A DNA stretch of 64,000 bases from Paraburkholderia podalyriae (GTDB taxonomy: Bacteria > Pseudomonadota > Gammaproteobacteria > Burkholderiales > Burkholderiaceae), in NCBI RefSeq assembly GCF_014397785.1, contig NZ_VZQQ01000012.1:124001-188000 (forward strand), in the 5' to 3' direction. The position numbers and the translations under genes were made by a program. The notes beneath the pieces were generated by a model. That model ran no database searches, had not been told where the DNA came from, and was given only the letters and a program-made list of their open reading frames with translations. Position 1 is the first letter of the stretch; every line of letters begins with the position of its first letter. Positions 35,237 through 44,699 of this stretch are shown piece by piece.

Positions 35237-36315
35237 GCGCGGCTTTGCGGTGTTTGCCGCGCAACGTTGGCGCCCGTGGCGGTCGTCGTTCGCGCACCGC
35301 GCGCGCCGAAAATCAACCGCTTCTCGAATGCGAACCATGTGATGCTCGCGTACACGAGCGTGATCGCGAGCGCGATCGCGGCGCTCAGATAGCGATTCAA
35401 ATGCAGCGGCCACACCATGTAGAGCACGCTCAGATGGATCAGATAGATCGTGTAGCTGATGGTGCCGACATAAACGAGCACGCGATTGCATAACAGCCGC
35501 TTCACGATGCCCTTGCTCTGCAGCGCGATCACGACGATCGACGTGCACAGCACCAGCGACACGCTATAAAGCCCCGCATTCGACAACGGCGTATTGGCCG
35601 CGCGAAAACGCGGGAAGTGCAGATGCAGCCAGGCCAGCACCGCGAGCGCGGCCAGAGCGCCGAGCACCGCGAGTCCCTTGAACGATTCGAGCGCATTGCG
35701 ATCGCGCCGCACGGCAACCGCGAGCAGCGCGCCGGCCGCGAGCAGATCCATGCGAAACGGCGTCAGGTAATAGATCGGCCAGAACGAATCGAACCACGGC
35801 GTCGCGAGCGCGCGCAACAGGGGCACCAGCACGATCAGCGCGGCCGCCACGTAGCCGAGTAAGCGCTCGGGGACGAGCAGGATCACGAACGGCCAGAAGA
35901 TATAGAACTGCTCTTCGACCGCGAGCGACCACAGCACGTTGAGGCTGTCGTGACCGCTTTGATTCAGCGCATCGCCGATATTGGTCGCGAAAAACGCGTA
36001 CCAGTACCAGTGCTGCGCCCACGCGAGGCCGAACAGCACCGACGACACGGCCATCAGCAGCAGGTACGGCGGCAGGATGCGGCGCGCGCGCCGCGTATAG
36101 AAATAGCGGAAATACGACTGCTGACGCGACTTGCGATCGAGCAGGATGCCGCTGATCAGGAAGCCGCTCAGAACGAAAAACAGATCGACGCCCATCCATA
36201 GCGGCGCCTTCAACGCGTGCTGGGCGAACACCGCGAGCACGGCGATCGCGCGCAGGCCGTCGAGCTGCACGATGCGGGAATGGGAGGGCGCGAGGGGCAA
36301 TGCGCTGGCTGTCAT
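35233..36315 (-). CDS. Membrane acyltransferase (OafA/acyltransferase-3 family)
   Basis: This 360-residue protein with about ten membrane helices transfers acyl groups to polysaccharides. The family N-terminus reads LDGLRAIAVLAVFAQHALK, followed by WMGVDLFFVLSGFLISG and YTRRARRILPPYL. The ATG at 36315 was selected because it gives the normal family start; the frame is open upstream. No strong ribosome binding site is visible. It heads the minus-strand run acyltransferase-SGNH-gmd. In bce-II this position matches one of the acyltransferases that decorate cepacian. Confidence 0.9.
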   Translation of the reverse strand: MTASALPLAPSHSRIVQLDGLRAIAVLAVFAQHALKAPLWMGVDLFFVLSGFLISGILLDRKSRQQSYFRYFYTRRARRILPPYLLLMAVSSVLFGLAWAQHWYWYAFFATNIGDALNQSGHDSLNVLWSLAVEEQFYIFWPFVILLVPERLLGYVAAALIVLVPLLRALATPWFDSFWPIYYLTPFRMDLLAAGALLAVAVRRDRNALESFKGLAVLGALAALAVLAWLHLHFPRFRAANTPLSNAGLYSVSLVLCTSIVVIALQSKGIVKRLLCNRVLVYVGTISYTIYLIHLSVLYMVWPLHLNRYLSAAIALAITLVYASITWFAFEKRLIFGARGARTTTATGANVARQTPQSRA

Positions 36316-36876
36316 GAACCGTCCATGGTGTAAAGCGGATGGGCCGGGCGAAGGGCCGCGCGGTTCGCATCGAATGGCCGGCGAACAGGCGAGCGCTTCG
36401 CGTCGCAACGGAAGTGCAATCGATTCTAGGGAAAAGAAAGTCGAGAAAAAACCCGCAGGAATTAGATAAATGAACCAAATTGAAACAGGGAATTTCTTTA
36501 GCACATTCTGTGCAGAATAATATGTTTGTATCGTCAGAATATGGTAGTCCGCAATAGATGCCGATTGCATGATATAGCCTCGACAGGCGGGTCGAATTGT
36601 CACGCCGTAACGCAAGCGCCGTGGCATCTGTGTTTCTATCGATTTTTTAAAATCAACTATTTCCTGATGGATTAGCCCGGCGAATATTTTTGAATTATTT
36701 TCGATTTTCGTCGCCGCATTTTTTCCGCGTAACGTAGCCGTGTGGATGTCTGTCTTCAGACGCCGCGCTTCAATCGGTTGCGCTTCGATTCGCGTTACCG
36801 CCTCACTGAATTTCGCCCCGAGCGGGCACAGGTCCGCGTGCATTGCGTTGAACGGACATCGACTGGGGGAACCGCC
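36316..36876. promoter_or_regulatory. AT-rich divergent promoter region
   Basis: This 561-base gap lies between the minus-strand acyltransferase and the plus-strand beta-propeller gene. From about 36410 to 36730 it is AT-rich with several short A/T tracts, like the bceA-bceB gap, so divergent promoters are likely here. The plus-strand frame is open from 36742 but lacks a good start before 36877. No RNA gene was seen. Confidence 0.55.
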
Positions 36877-39078
36877 TTGCTTCGTTTCACGTTCAAAAGC
36901 TGGCTCATGCTGACCGTTTGCGTTGCCGGAGTCGTCGCGGCATCGGCCAGTCTGCCGGCTTGCGCCGAAACCGCGTTGAACGCGAAGACCTCATGGATCG
37001 GCAACAGCTTCGGCTTCGGCGATGGCGGATGGACGCAGATCAACATCACCGCGATCGCGGTTACGCCCGATGGCAAGGTGTACACGAACGCGCCGTGGGA
37101 CGAAAGCGGCGCCGAAGCGAGCGTGTACCAGGATGGCAAGATGCTCGGCTTCGCGGGCGGCACGCATGGCTGGGGCAACGCCGGCGGTAATGCGATCGCG
37201 CTCAACCGGAAGTATGCGTTCGTCGCGATCGCGGTCGGCAATGAGAAGGGGCGGCTGGTCGAACCGGGCGTGTGGCCGGACAAGGGCAAGCAATGGTTCG
37301 GCATTTCGCGGCGTCTGATCAACGATCCGAAGCGCGTCGCGCCGTTTCAGCCCGCCGCGAAGAACACGGACCCGCATGCGCAGCTCGCGGCCGGTTTTCT
37401 GATGATGAACGAAGTGGCGACCGGCACGAACGCGGAGATCGGCGGGCTCGCCGCGAACGACACGACGCTGTTCGCGGCCAATACCGCGCGCAATCGCATC
37501 GAAGTCTACGATGCCGAGTCGATGCAGCAGAAAGCGATGTGGAACGTGCATGAGCCCGGACGGCTCGCGCTCGCGCCCGACGGCACGCTGTGGGTGCTGA
37601 GCGGCACACGCGGCGATCGCGCACCGGGTATCGAGCACTACACGGCGAGCGGTCAGCGCATCGACGAGACGATCACGCTGTCGGCCGATACGGTTGCGGT
37701 CGACCTCGCCGTCGATGCGCAAGGCCGCATTCTGATCGCCGACAACGGTCCGCGCCAGCAGGTGTTGTTCTTGTCAAAGCGCGACGGCCGCTACACCGAG
37801 TCGGACACGCTCGGCGAACGCGGCGGCATTTTCAGCGGCGTCGCGGGAAAGCCCGGACCGTTGCGATTCAACGGGTTGACTGGCGTGGGTGTCGACGCGC
37901 GCGGCAACGTGTACGTGTCGACCAATGGCATCGGTCCGCGTTACGAGCCGATCGGCGCGGGCCTCGGCGCGACGCTCGAAAGCTATGCGGCGGATGGCAA
38001 ACGCAACTGGCAGGTCGAGGGGCTGCTGTTCGTCGACGGCGCGTGGATCGATCCGGCCAGGCCCGACAGCGTCTATACCGGCAACAAGCGCTTCGAACTC
38101 GATCTGTCGAAGCCGTCGGGGCAGGACTGGAAATATGCGGGATTCCTGTCGAATCGGTTCAGATATCCGGACGATCCGGTGTTCCATACCGACCAGTATC
38201 CGGGCCTGCCGATCGCGCGGCGGCTGAAGGGGCACACGTTCCTCTATCTGACCGACATGTACGCGGACCATCTGAAGATCTATCGCTTCGATCCGCAGCA
38301 CGACGGCGAAAGCGCGATTCCTTCCGGCTTTATCGCGGGCCGCCAGCGCGCGGTCGCGAAGGTGCCGAATGCGCCGCCGGGCGGTGACTGGATCTGGCGC
38401 GATACGAATGGCGACGGGCGCTTCGAGCGCGACGAATACACGCTGAACACGAGCGGCACGAAGCTCGCGGGCGGCTGGGGCTGGTGGGTCGATACCGCAG
38501 GCGACATCTGGCGCACCCGGGATACGAAGGGCATTTACCGCTTCCGCTTCGGCGGACTCGATGCGAAGGGCAATCCGGTCTACTCGTACTCGAACCTGAC
38601 GCAGTACCCGGTGCCGCCGCCGTTCACCGAACTGCATCGCGCGATCTATGAACCGGACACCGACACGATGTACGTGAGCGGCTATACGGCCGATATGCCA
38701 ACCGCGCAGGGCTTCTGGAAAGAAGTGGGGCGCGTGCTGGTGCGCTACGACAAGTGGTCGAGCGGCAAGCCGGTGCAGCGCTATGCGATTGCGCTGCCGT
38801 GGCAGACGCAGAGCAAGCCCATCGCGACGATCATCGGCTTCACCGTCGAGGGTCGATACGTGTTCGGCGTCGAGCCGGTCGGCGCGGTGCACGTGTGGGA
38901 CAAGGACAGCGGCAAGGAACTCGGCGTGATCCGGCCGGGCCCCGAAGTGGGCCGCGCGTCGGGCTGGGTCGACGTGCCGAACGGTATCAGCGCGGCTAGG
39001 CGTGGCGATGGCGAGTACCTGGTGTTCGTCGAGGAAGACGCGCGCGGCAAGGTGCTGATGTATCGCTGGAAGCCTTGA
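36877..39078 (+). CDS. Secreted beta-propeller protein of the polysaccharide locus
   Basis: The 733-residue product starts at TTG 36877, with GGGGGA about six bases upstream, and gives a signal peptide ending near SLPACAETAL. An ATG ten codons later is an alternative. The body contains repeated strands of the NHL/SMP-30 type, for example TAIAVTPDGKVYTNA, GRLALAPDGTLWVLSG, VDLAVDAQGRILIAD and GVGVDARGNVYVSTNG, about 60-80 residues apart, implying a six- to eight-bladed propeller. No catalytic residues can be assigned. Its place beside the flippase suggests a periplasmic function in polymer handling or modification. Confidence 0.82.
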   Translation: MLRFTFKSWLMLTVCVAGVVAASASLPACAETALNAKTSWIGNSFGFGDGGWTQINITAIAVTPDGKVYTNAPWDESGAEASVYQDGKMLGFAGGTHGWGNAGGNAIALNRKYAFVAIAVGNEKGRLVEPGVWPDKGKQWFGISRRLINDPKRVAPFQPAAKNTDPHAQLAAGFLMMNEVATGTNAEIGGLAANDTTLFAANTARNRIEVYDAESMQQKAMWNVHEPGRLALAPDGTLWVLSGTRGDRAPGIEHYTASGQRIDETITLSADTVAVDLAVDAQGRILIADNGPRQQVLFLSKRDGRYTESDTLGERGGIFSGVAGKPGPLRFNGLTGVGVDARGNVYVSTNGIGPRYEPIGAGLGATLESYAADGKRNWQVEGLLFVDGAWIDPARPDSVYTGNKRFELDLSKPSGQDWKYAGFLSNRFRYPDDPVFHTDQYPGLPIARRLKGHTFLYLTDMYADHLKIYRFDPQHDGESAIPSGFIAGRQRAVAKVPNAPPGGDWIWRDTNGDGRFERDEYTLNTSGTKLAGGWGWWVDTAGDIWRTRDTKGIYRFRFGGLDAKGNPVYSYSNLTQYPVPPPFTELHRAIYEPDTDTMYVSGYTADMPTAQGFWKEVGRVLVRYDKWSSGKPVQRYAIALPWQTQSKPIATIIGFTVEGRYVFGVEPVGAVHVWDKDSGKELGVIRPGPEVGRASGWVDVPNGISAARRGDGEYLVFVEEDARGKVLMYRWKP

Positions 39079-39140
39079 TGTGCGTTGGCCTCGCTGACGC
39101 AGCCCGGCGCCCAACCTAACCGTAAAACTCAAGGGACTCG

Positions 39141-40607
39141 ATGGACAAAGGCATTCTCAGGAACGTGGCGATCAATTTTTTCGGGCTCGTGCTGCCAACG
39201 TTCGTGTCGCTCGTCACCGTGCCGTCGTATATCCGGCTGCTCGGCGTCGAGCGCTACGGCGTGATCAGTCTTGTGTGGACGCTGATCGGCTACTTCGGGA
39301 TTCTCGATCTCGGCATGAGCATGGCGGCGCAGAACCATATTTCGAAAGCGCGCGCGTCGGGCGATCAGCAGGAAAGCGCGCGCGTGTTCTGGAGCGCGAC
39401 GTGGCTCAATCTGGCGACCGGCGTGATCGGCGGTTTGATCATCTACTTCGGTGCGTTCCTGTACACCGCCTATTTCACGAAGGTATCGCCCGAGCTGCAG
39501 CACGAAGTCTATATGGCGCTGCCGTGGCTCGCGGTCGCGATTCCGATCGCGAACGTGTCGTGGGTGTTCGCGGGCGCGATCAATGGCGCGGAACGTTTCG
39601 GCGTCTACAACACGAACCAGACGATCGGCACGTTCCTGTTCCAGCTGTTGCCGCTCGGCGCCGCGCTGTGGCTCGGCGCCACCTTGCAGAATGTGCTCGC
39701 GGCGGCGGTGGTCGCGCGGATTCTCGCGGCGTTGCTGCTCGGCCGCTACGCGCTCAAAGTGCTTGAAATACGCAGCATTGAACCGCCGCGGCTCGGCGTC
39801 GCGAAGGGGCTGTTCAACTTCGGCGGCTGGATGCTGATCGCGAGCGTGACGACGATGGTCGCCGATTCGCTCGATCGCGTGATGCTCGGTTCACGACTCG
39901 GCGCGCGTTTCGTCACGTACTACACGGTGCCGCAGAACCTCGTCACGCGTCTGAACATCGTGCCGACCGCGCTGGTGCGCACGCTGTTTCCGCGCTTGTC
40001 CGCGGTCGGCCGCGCGGATGCCGACACGATCACGCAGCAGTCGCTCGAATTTCTCAACGGCGTGTTCACGCCAGTCGCGCTCGTCGCGATGCTGGTGCTC
40101 GAACCGTTCCTGCACCTGTGGGTCGGCAACGAGATCGCGACAGTCGCGGCGCCGGTGGGCCGCATCATGATCGTTGCCGTGTGGCTCGTCGGCCAGGCGA
40201 ACGTGACGCGCATCCTGATCCAGTCGCAGGTCAATCCCGCCACCGCCGCGCGCGTCGGCCTCGTCGAGTTGCCGCTTTTCGCCGGCGCGTTGTGGTTCGG
40301 CATCACGCATTTCGGGCTGACGGGCGCGGCGGTCGCCGTCGCTGCTCGCGCGCTATTCGACTACGCGGTGCTGCTGCACTTCGCCGCGATCCGCGCGCGC
40401 CAGATCGTCCTCGACATGCTCGCCCATCTCGCCTTCCTGCTCGCCAGCCTGTGGCTCGCGAGCTTCCTGCCGAGCCTCGCGCTCGCGATCGCCGCTGGGC
40501 TGCTGATGGTCGGCGCGAACGTCGCGTGGTCGATCACGATGACGCCCGCCTTGCGCAATCTTGCGCGTTCACTGCTGTTGCGACTGAATCCGAGGAAAAG
40601 CGCATGA
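39141..40607 (+). CDS. Lipid-linked repeat-unit flippase (Wzx/MATE-like)
   Basis: This is a 488-residue integral membrane protein with about twelve to fourteen helices. The N-terminus reads NVAINFFGLVLPTFVSLVTVPSYIRLLG, followed by ERYGVISLVWTLIGYFGILDLG, typical of polysaccharide-transport flippases that move the undecaprenyl-linked repeat unit across the inner membrane. It is the only flippase candidate in the locus, so it should serve both blocks. The stop overlaps the ATG of the following glycosyltransferase. It corresponds to the bceQ position. Confidence 0.9.
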   Translation: MDKGILRNVAINFFGLVLPTFVSLVTVPSYIRLLGVERYGVISLVWTLIGYFGILDLGMSMAAQNHISKARASGDQQESARVFWSATWLNLATGVIGGLIIYFGAFLYTAYFTKVSPELQHEVYMALPWLAVAIPIANVSWVFAGAINGAERFGVYNTNQTIGTFLFQLLPLGAALWLGATLQNVLAAAVVARILAALLLGRYALKVLEIRSIEPPRLGVAKGLFNFGGWMLIASVTTMVADSLDRVMLGSRLGARFVTYYTVPQNLVTRLNIVPTALVRTLFPRLSAVGRADADTITQQSLEFLNGVFTPVALVAMLVLEPFLHLWVGNEIATVAAPVGRIMIVAVWLVGQANVTRILIQSQVNPATAARVGLVELPLFAGALWFGITHFGLTGAAVAVAARALFDYAVLLHFAAIRARQIVLDMLAHLAFLLASLWLASFLPSLALAIAAGLLMVGANVAWSITMTPALRNLARSLLLRLNPRKSA

Positions 40608-43057
40608 ACCAAGACGTCCTTGAAAAAGACCTGTTGAGGCCTCCGACGCGCAGCGCGCTCGACGAACTGACGAGCGTACCCGGCATGCAGCCGGCACCGC
40701 GCCGCACCGCGCGACGCGCGAGCAAAGACGTGCGCATCGCGATCGTGCACGACTGGCTGGTCACCTACGCGGGCGCGGAGAAAGTGCTCGAGCAGATCAT
40801 CGCGTGCTTTCCCGATGCGGATCTGTTCAGCCTCGTGGACTTTCTCGACGATCGCAGCTTCCTGCGCGGCAAGCCGGTGACGACGTCGTTCATCCAGAAG
40901 CTGCCGCTCGCGCGCACCAAGTACCGCTCGTATCTGCCGCTGATGCCGCTTGCGATCGAACAGCTCGACGTGTCGGCGTACGACGTCGTGATTTCGAGCA
41001 GCCACGCGGTCGCCAAGGGCATTCTGACCGGTCCCGACCAGGTGCATATCAGCTACGTGCATTCGCCGATCCGCTATGCGTGGGATTTGCAGCATCAGTA
41101 TCTGCAGCAGTCGAAGCTGACCAACGGTCCGAAGTCGGCGCTGGCGCGGCTGATTCTGCATTACATGCGCAACTGGGACATCCGCACGTCGAACTCGGTG
41201 GACGGCTTCGTGGCGAACTCGGCGTTCATCGCGCGACGCATCAGGAAGGTGTATCAGCGCGACGCGCAGGTGATCTTCCCGCCAGTCGACGTCGACGCGT
41301 TCACGCTGTGTACGCAGAAGGAAGACTTTTATCTGACCGCGTCGCGGATGGTGCCGTACAAGAAAATCGATCTGATCGTCGAGGCGTTCGCGCAGATGCC
41401 CGAGCGCAAGCTCGTCGTGATCGGCGACGGACCCGACATGGCGAAGATCCGCGCGAAGGCCGGGCCGAACGTCGAGATCATGGGCTATCAGCCGTTCGAG
41501 GTGCTGAAGGACCGCATGAGCCGCGCGAAGGCATTCGTGTTCGCCGCCGAAGAGGACTTCGGCATTTCGGTGGTCGAGGCGCAGGCTTGCGGCACGCCGG
41601 TGATCGCATACGGCAAGGGCGGGGCGCTCGAAACCGTGCGCGAACTGTCCGAACCGAAGCCCACTGGCATGTTCTTCGATGAGCAGGATACCGACTCGAT
41701 CATCGCGGCGGTCAATCGTTTCGACGAAGTCGCGCACCGGTTGCTGCCCGAGAATTGCCGCGGCAACGCCGAGCAGTTTTCGGCCGCGCATTTCCGCGAG
41801 CGCTTTTTCTCGCATGTGCGCGCGTCGGTGCCCGCGTTGGGCACGGCGACGTTGCCGGCCTATGTGCCGTATCGGCCGGGCGCGCTACGCGCGGCGAACG
41901 TGCCGCGCATTCTCGCCGTCGATCAGAGCGGCGTGCTCGGCGGCGCCGAGCTGTCACTACTCGAAATCGTCAAGGCGCTGCGTTCGCACGTCGAAGTCGT
42001 GCTGTTCGACGACGGTCCGTTCAACGCCGCGCTCGCGAAGACCGGTGTCGAGGTCACCGTACTCGATGCCGGCGCGCTGAAAAATGTGCGCAAGCAGGGT
42101 GGTTCGCTGCCGAAAGGACAGGCGCTGAAAGGGCTCATATCGCTTGTGCGCGCCACTGCGAAACGCGCGCGCAAGGTTGACGTGATCTACGCGAACACGC
42201 AGCGCGCGATGGTGATCGGCGCAGTGGCCGGCAAGCTCGCGAGACGGCCGGTGGTGTGGCATCTGCGCGACATCGTCAGCGCCGAGCATTTCGGCGGCAA
42301 GCAGCTCGCGATCATCAAGTGGTGCGCGCGGCTCGGCCTCACGCATGTGATCGCCAATTCGGCCGCGTCGGCGCAGGCGTTCGCGAAGCTCACGCGATTC
42401 GACAGCGGTCGCATCGACGTCGTATTCAACGGGATTGCCGCGGAGCCGTTCGACGCGTTGCGCACGGTGCCGCAAGCCGTGCTGCGCGAACGGCTGAATC
42501 TGCCGCGCGACGCGTTTCTCGTCGGCTCGTTCAGCAGGCTTGCGCGTTGGAAGGGGCAGCATGTGCTGCTCGAAGCGATGGTGCTCAATCCGCAGATGCA
42601 TGCGGTGCTGGTCGGCGCGGCGCTGTTCGGCGAGGACCAGTACGAGATCGAGCTGCGGTCGTTCGTCGCCGCGCACAAGCTTGGCGGACGGGTGCATTTT
42701 CTTGGCTTCCAGCACGATATCGCCGCGTGCATGTGCGCGGTCGACGCGGTCGTGCATACGTCGATCACGCCCGAGCCGTTCGGGCGCGTGATCGTCGAGG
42801 GCATGCTCGCGCAGCGGCCCGTCGTGGCATCGCGCGCGGGCGGCGTGCTCGAAATCATCGACGACTACGAGAACGGCGTGCTGTGTACGCCGGGCGACGC
42901 GCATGCGCTCGCCGATACGCTCGCCGAATTGCGCTCGAACGGCGACTTGCGCGACAAACTGGTCAGGAACGGCTATCGGACCGCGCAGGAGCGTTTCGGC
43001 ACGCGCAGCTATGTGGATGGGGTCGCGCAGATTCTGACGGGCGTGGCAGCGCGGTGA
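40604..43057 (+). CDS. Two-domain glycosyltransferase (tandem GT4)
   Basis: The 817-residue protein carries two GT-B modules. The first (about residues 45-410) contains AIVHDWLVTYAGAEKVLEQI, SSSHAVAKGI, TASRMVPYKKIDLIVEAF and EDFGISVVEAQACGTPVIAYG. The second (about 425-815) contains ILAVDQSGVLGGAELSLLEI, GSFSRLARWKGQHVLLEA and PEPFGRVIVEGMLAQRPVVAS. Each has its own E-x7-E pair, so both may be active and add two sugars in succession. GAGGAAA precedes the ATG at 40604, which overlaps the flippase stop. It matches the bceR position. A strong terminator follows. Confidence 0.92.
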   Translation: MNQDVLEKDLLRPPTRSALDELTSVPGMQPAPRRTARRASKDVRIAIVHDWLVTYAGAEKVLEQIIACFPDADLFSLVDFLDDRSFLRGKPVTTSFIQKLPLARTKYRSYLPLMPLAIEQLDVSAYDVVISSSHAVAKGILTGPDQVHISYVHSPIRYAWDLQHQYLQQSKLTNGPKSALARLILHYMRNWDIRTSNSVDGFVANSAFIARRIRKVYQRDAQVIFPPVDVDAFTLCTQKEDFYLTASRMVPYKKIDLIVEAFAQMPERKLVVIGDGPDMAKIRAKAGPNVEIMGYQPFEVLKDRMSRAKAFVFAAEEDFGISVVEAQACGTPVIAYGKGGALETVRELSEPKPTGMFFDEQDTDSIIAAVNRFDEVAHRLLPENCRGNAEQFSAAHFRERFFSHVRASVPALGTATLPAYVPYRPGALRAANVPRILAVDQSGVLGGAELSLLEIVKALRSHVEVVLFDDGPFNAALAKTGVEVTVLDAGALKNVRKQGGSLPKGQALKGLISLVRATAKRARKVDVIYANTQRAMVIGAVAGKLARRPVVWHLRDIVSAEHFGGKQLAIIKWCARLGLTHVIANSAASAQAFAKLTRFDSGRIDVVFNGIAAEPFDALRTVPQAVLRERLNLPRDAFLVGSFSRLARWKGQHVLLEAMVLNPQMHAVLVGAALFGEDQYEIELRSFVAAHKLGGRVHFLGFQHDIAACMCAVDAVVHTSITPEPFGRVIVEGMLAQRPVVASRAGGVLEIIDDYENGVLCTPGDAHALADTLAELRSNGDLRDKLVRNGYRTAQERFGTRSYVDGVAQILTGVAAR

Positions 43058-43115
43058 TGAGGTGATTTTTACGCGAGGGTAGACGAGGGCTTGGCCAGTC
43101 CTTGCTTGGCGTAGC

Positions 43116-43155
43116 GGAGCGAAAGTCTTGATGGACTTTCGCTCCGTTTTTTTTA
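43116..43155 (+). terminator. Strong intrinsic terminator
   Basis: A perfect 13-bp stem, CGGAGCGAAAGTC with GACTTTCGCTCCG, has a six-base loop and is followed by eight T. It lies about 60 bases after the double glycosyltransferase and ends the propeller-flippase-glycosyltransferase operon. Confidence 0.93.
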
Positions 43156-43600
43156 TGGCGGCCAGAAAGTCATAAAAAATCGAATATGAGATCCCGTAAG
43201 CAGCCAGGTCTCCCGGCTCGCCACAGGCGTCCCAATACTTTCGCGTTCTTGTGGCTCGATTGGACGTTTCCTAAGCTATCAAGATGGATCAAACCAATTG
43301 ATCATCTAAAAGGATCGCAGTCAATAGAGTTAATACGAAACACACCGGTTTTGACAAACATTGACGTTAGTTATGGTAACCACTTGTTGGCGCATGGTTT
43401 CAACGGCTAGAGACAACACAAATGCAGCATGGAGTCTTTTTGTTGAGCCGCGATACCGGAAAGATGCGTATGAGCATGCGTTTCGCGAAACATCGTTAAT
43501 ATCTGTCAAAACAGTTCTATCTCAATTTAAAGTCGTTGACTGTGTCATGTTTTAGATGGTTAATTCCCCGTGTGTGCTCTGGAAAATCAGCGAAGGTCAA
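43156..43600. other. Low-GC stretch with degenerate frames
   Basis: This 445-base stretch is much poorer in GC than the polysaccharide genes. Two short frames cover it (43186-43410 and 43361-43555), neither with a good ribosome binding site or a recognisable domain. It is best read as decayed coding DNA at the left edge of the effector-like patch, but I cannot identify the ancestral gene. Confidence 0.45.
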
Positions 43601-44011
43601 ATGGAACAACAGAAACAGGATGAAACCGGGGGCAAGGAAGAGTGTCTGCTTTGCCGTATCACCTATTCAGTCTACTCAAATTTCCCGCCAATGCCGTCCG
43701 CAATGGCGCTGAACGCCGAAACCGGCGAATGGTTTCCGTTCGATAGGCTGAAGTCGTATTCAAGCGGTTACGAGATGGCGGAAGCCCTCGGTTACGCATG
43801 GGCGTGCGATTGTCGCGGGCGTGCCCCCAAACGGTTCAATGAGCAGTTCGAGCTAAGAGACTTCACTGGCAAGCGACAGGCAGGGGTGCGTTACCGCGTA
43901 CGCGCGGGTTCGAGGGTCGTTGCGAAAGGCGTCACGGATGCCCAGGGGCGCACCCAGCGTGTTTCAACAGGTGACGCAAAGCAGGTTTTTATCGATGTTG
44001 CCGGGTCATAG
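43601..44011 (+). CDS. Small protein with a transthyretin-like tail, type VI-effector neighbourhood
   Basis: This 136-residue protein starts at 43601, where GAAGG lies upstream. The N-terminal half has two cysteine pairs (ECLLCR and ACDCRG). The C-terminal 50 residues (FELRDFTGKRQAGVRYRV, then GVTDAQGRTQRV) form a small beta domain of the kind often found at the ends of VgrG and PAAR proteins and their effectors. The secreted protein at 46406 has a related tail. A type VI accessory or adaptor role is inferred from this and from the M35 peptidase that follows. GC content is lower than that of the flanking polysaccharide genes. Confidence 0.65.
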   Translation: MEQQKQDETGGKEECLLCRITYSVYSNFPPMPSAMALNAETGEWFPFDRLKSYSSGYEMAEALGYAWACDCRGRAPKRFNEQFELRDFTGKRQAGVRYRVRAGSRVVAKGVTDAQGRTQRVSTGDAKQVFIDVAGS

Positions 44012-44050
44012 GGGCGGAGAGCAGGTAAGTCTTTTATTACGAGAAAGCAG

Positions 44051-44699
44051 ATGACAAATGAATTTTTCAACAAAAATAGCCAATATCTCAAGACCGACGA
44101 GAATGAAGAATGGACCGAGGTCGGAACAGCCATTACCAATACAACTCTGGGGTCAATATCCAATGTCGTCATCAATACGACGCCTATTTGTCCAAACATG
44201 AGCAACAAGGAATTCAGAAAAGAGGTCATGCGGGCACGCGATGCTGGCGTTTTGTTGATTAAGGAGCGCATTGCAGCAGTGGCACGTTGGGACGCAAAAG
44301 AGCGGGACCGTGCCGAAATTTATTTCGCTCGCGCAGATGAAGAAATCCGAAGCACTTTGGCTGCTGGCCTGCCGCGCCTGCTCGCTGCGATGCAGGAGCT
44401 TGTACCGGAAAAGATTGTTCGATGGGATAGCGAATTGAACAGGAGCCTTGCATGCACAGTCGCGCTAGATAGCGGCGACAATCACGCCGCAGTGTGCAAA
44501 CCCGATTCCGCAAAGCGCGTTATCGCTATCTACTCGAAGTTTTCATTATACGGATACTTTTAATTCGATCGATGAGGTATATGCAGACACCGAGTCAGGG
44601 GCGAAGTACTTTGCAAAAAATCATCGTGATATCGCAATCAGGAATGCAGACAACATAACCGGCTATATTGCAACATTCGATGGGCGAAATATCAGATGA
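44051..44699 (+). pseudogene. M35 metallopeptidase-like effector, broken by an internal deletion and frameshift
   Basis: The frame from ATG 44051 encodes 170 residues and stops at 44563. It includes ARDAGVLLIKERIAAVARWD, LVPEKIVRWD and then IAIYSKF. A second frame (codon positions divisible by three) takes over at about 44541 with FHYTDTFNS, SGAKYFAKNHRDIAIRNADN and GYIATFDG, ending at 44699. Together they read like the two ends of an M35 (deuterolysin-type) metallopeptidase domain as found in type VI-linked toxins, where IYSKFC is normally followed by a stretch containing LIHE-x-x-H. That stretch, including the HE of the zinc motif, is missing at the join, so the enzyme should be inactive. 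The stop overlaps the next gene's ATG. Confidence 0.72.

Noticed and set aside
43186..43555. Two short frames as real genes
   Set aside because: Neither has a convincing start or domain; they fit decayed DNA at the edge of the low-GC patch better.
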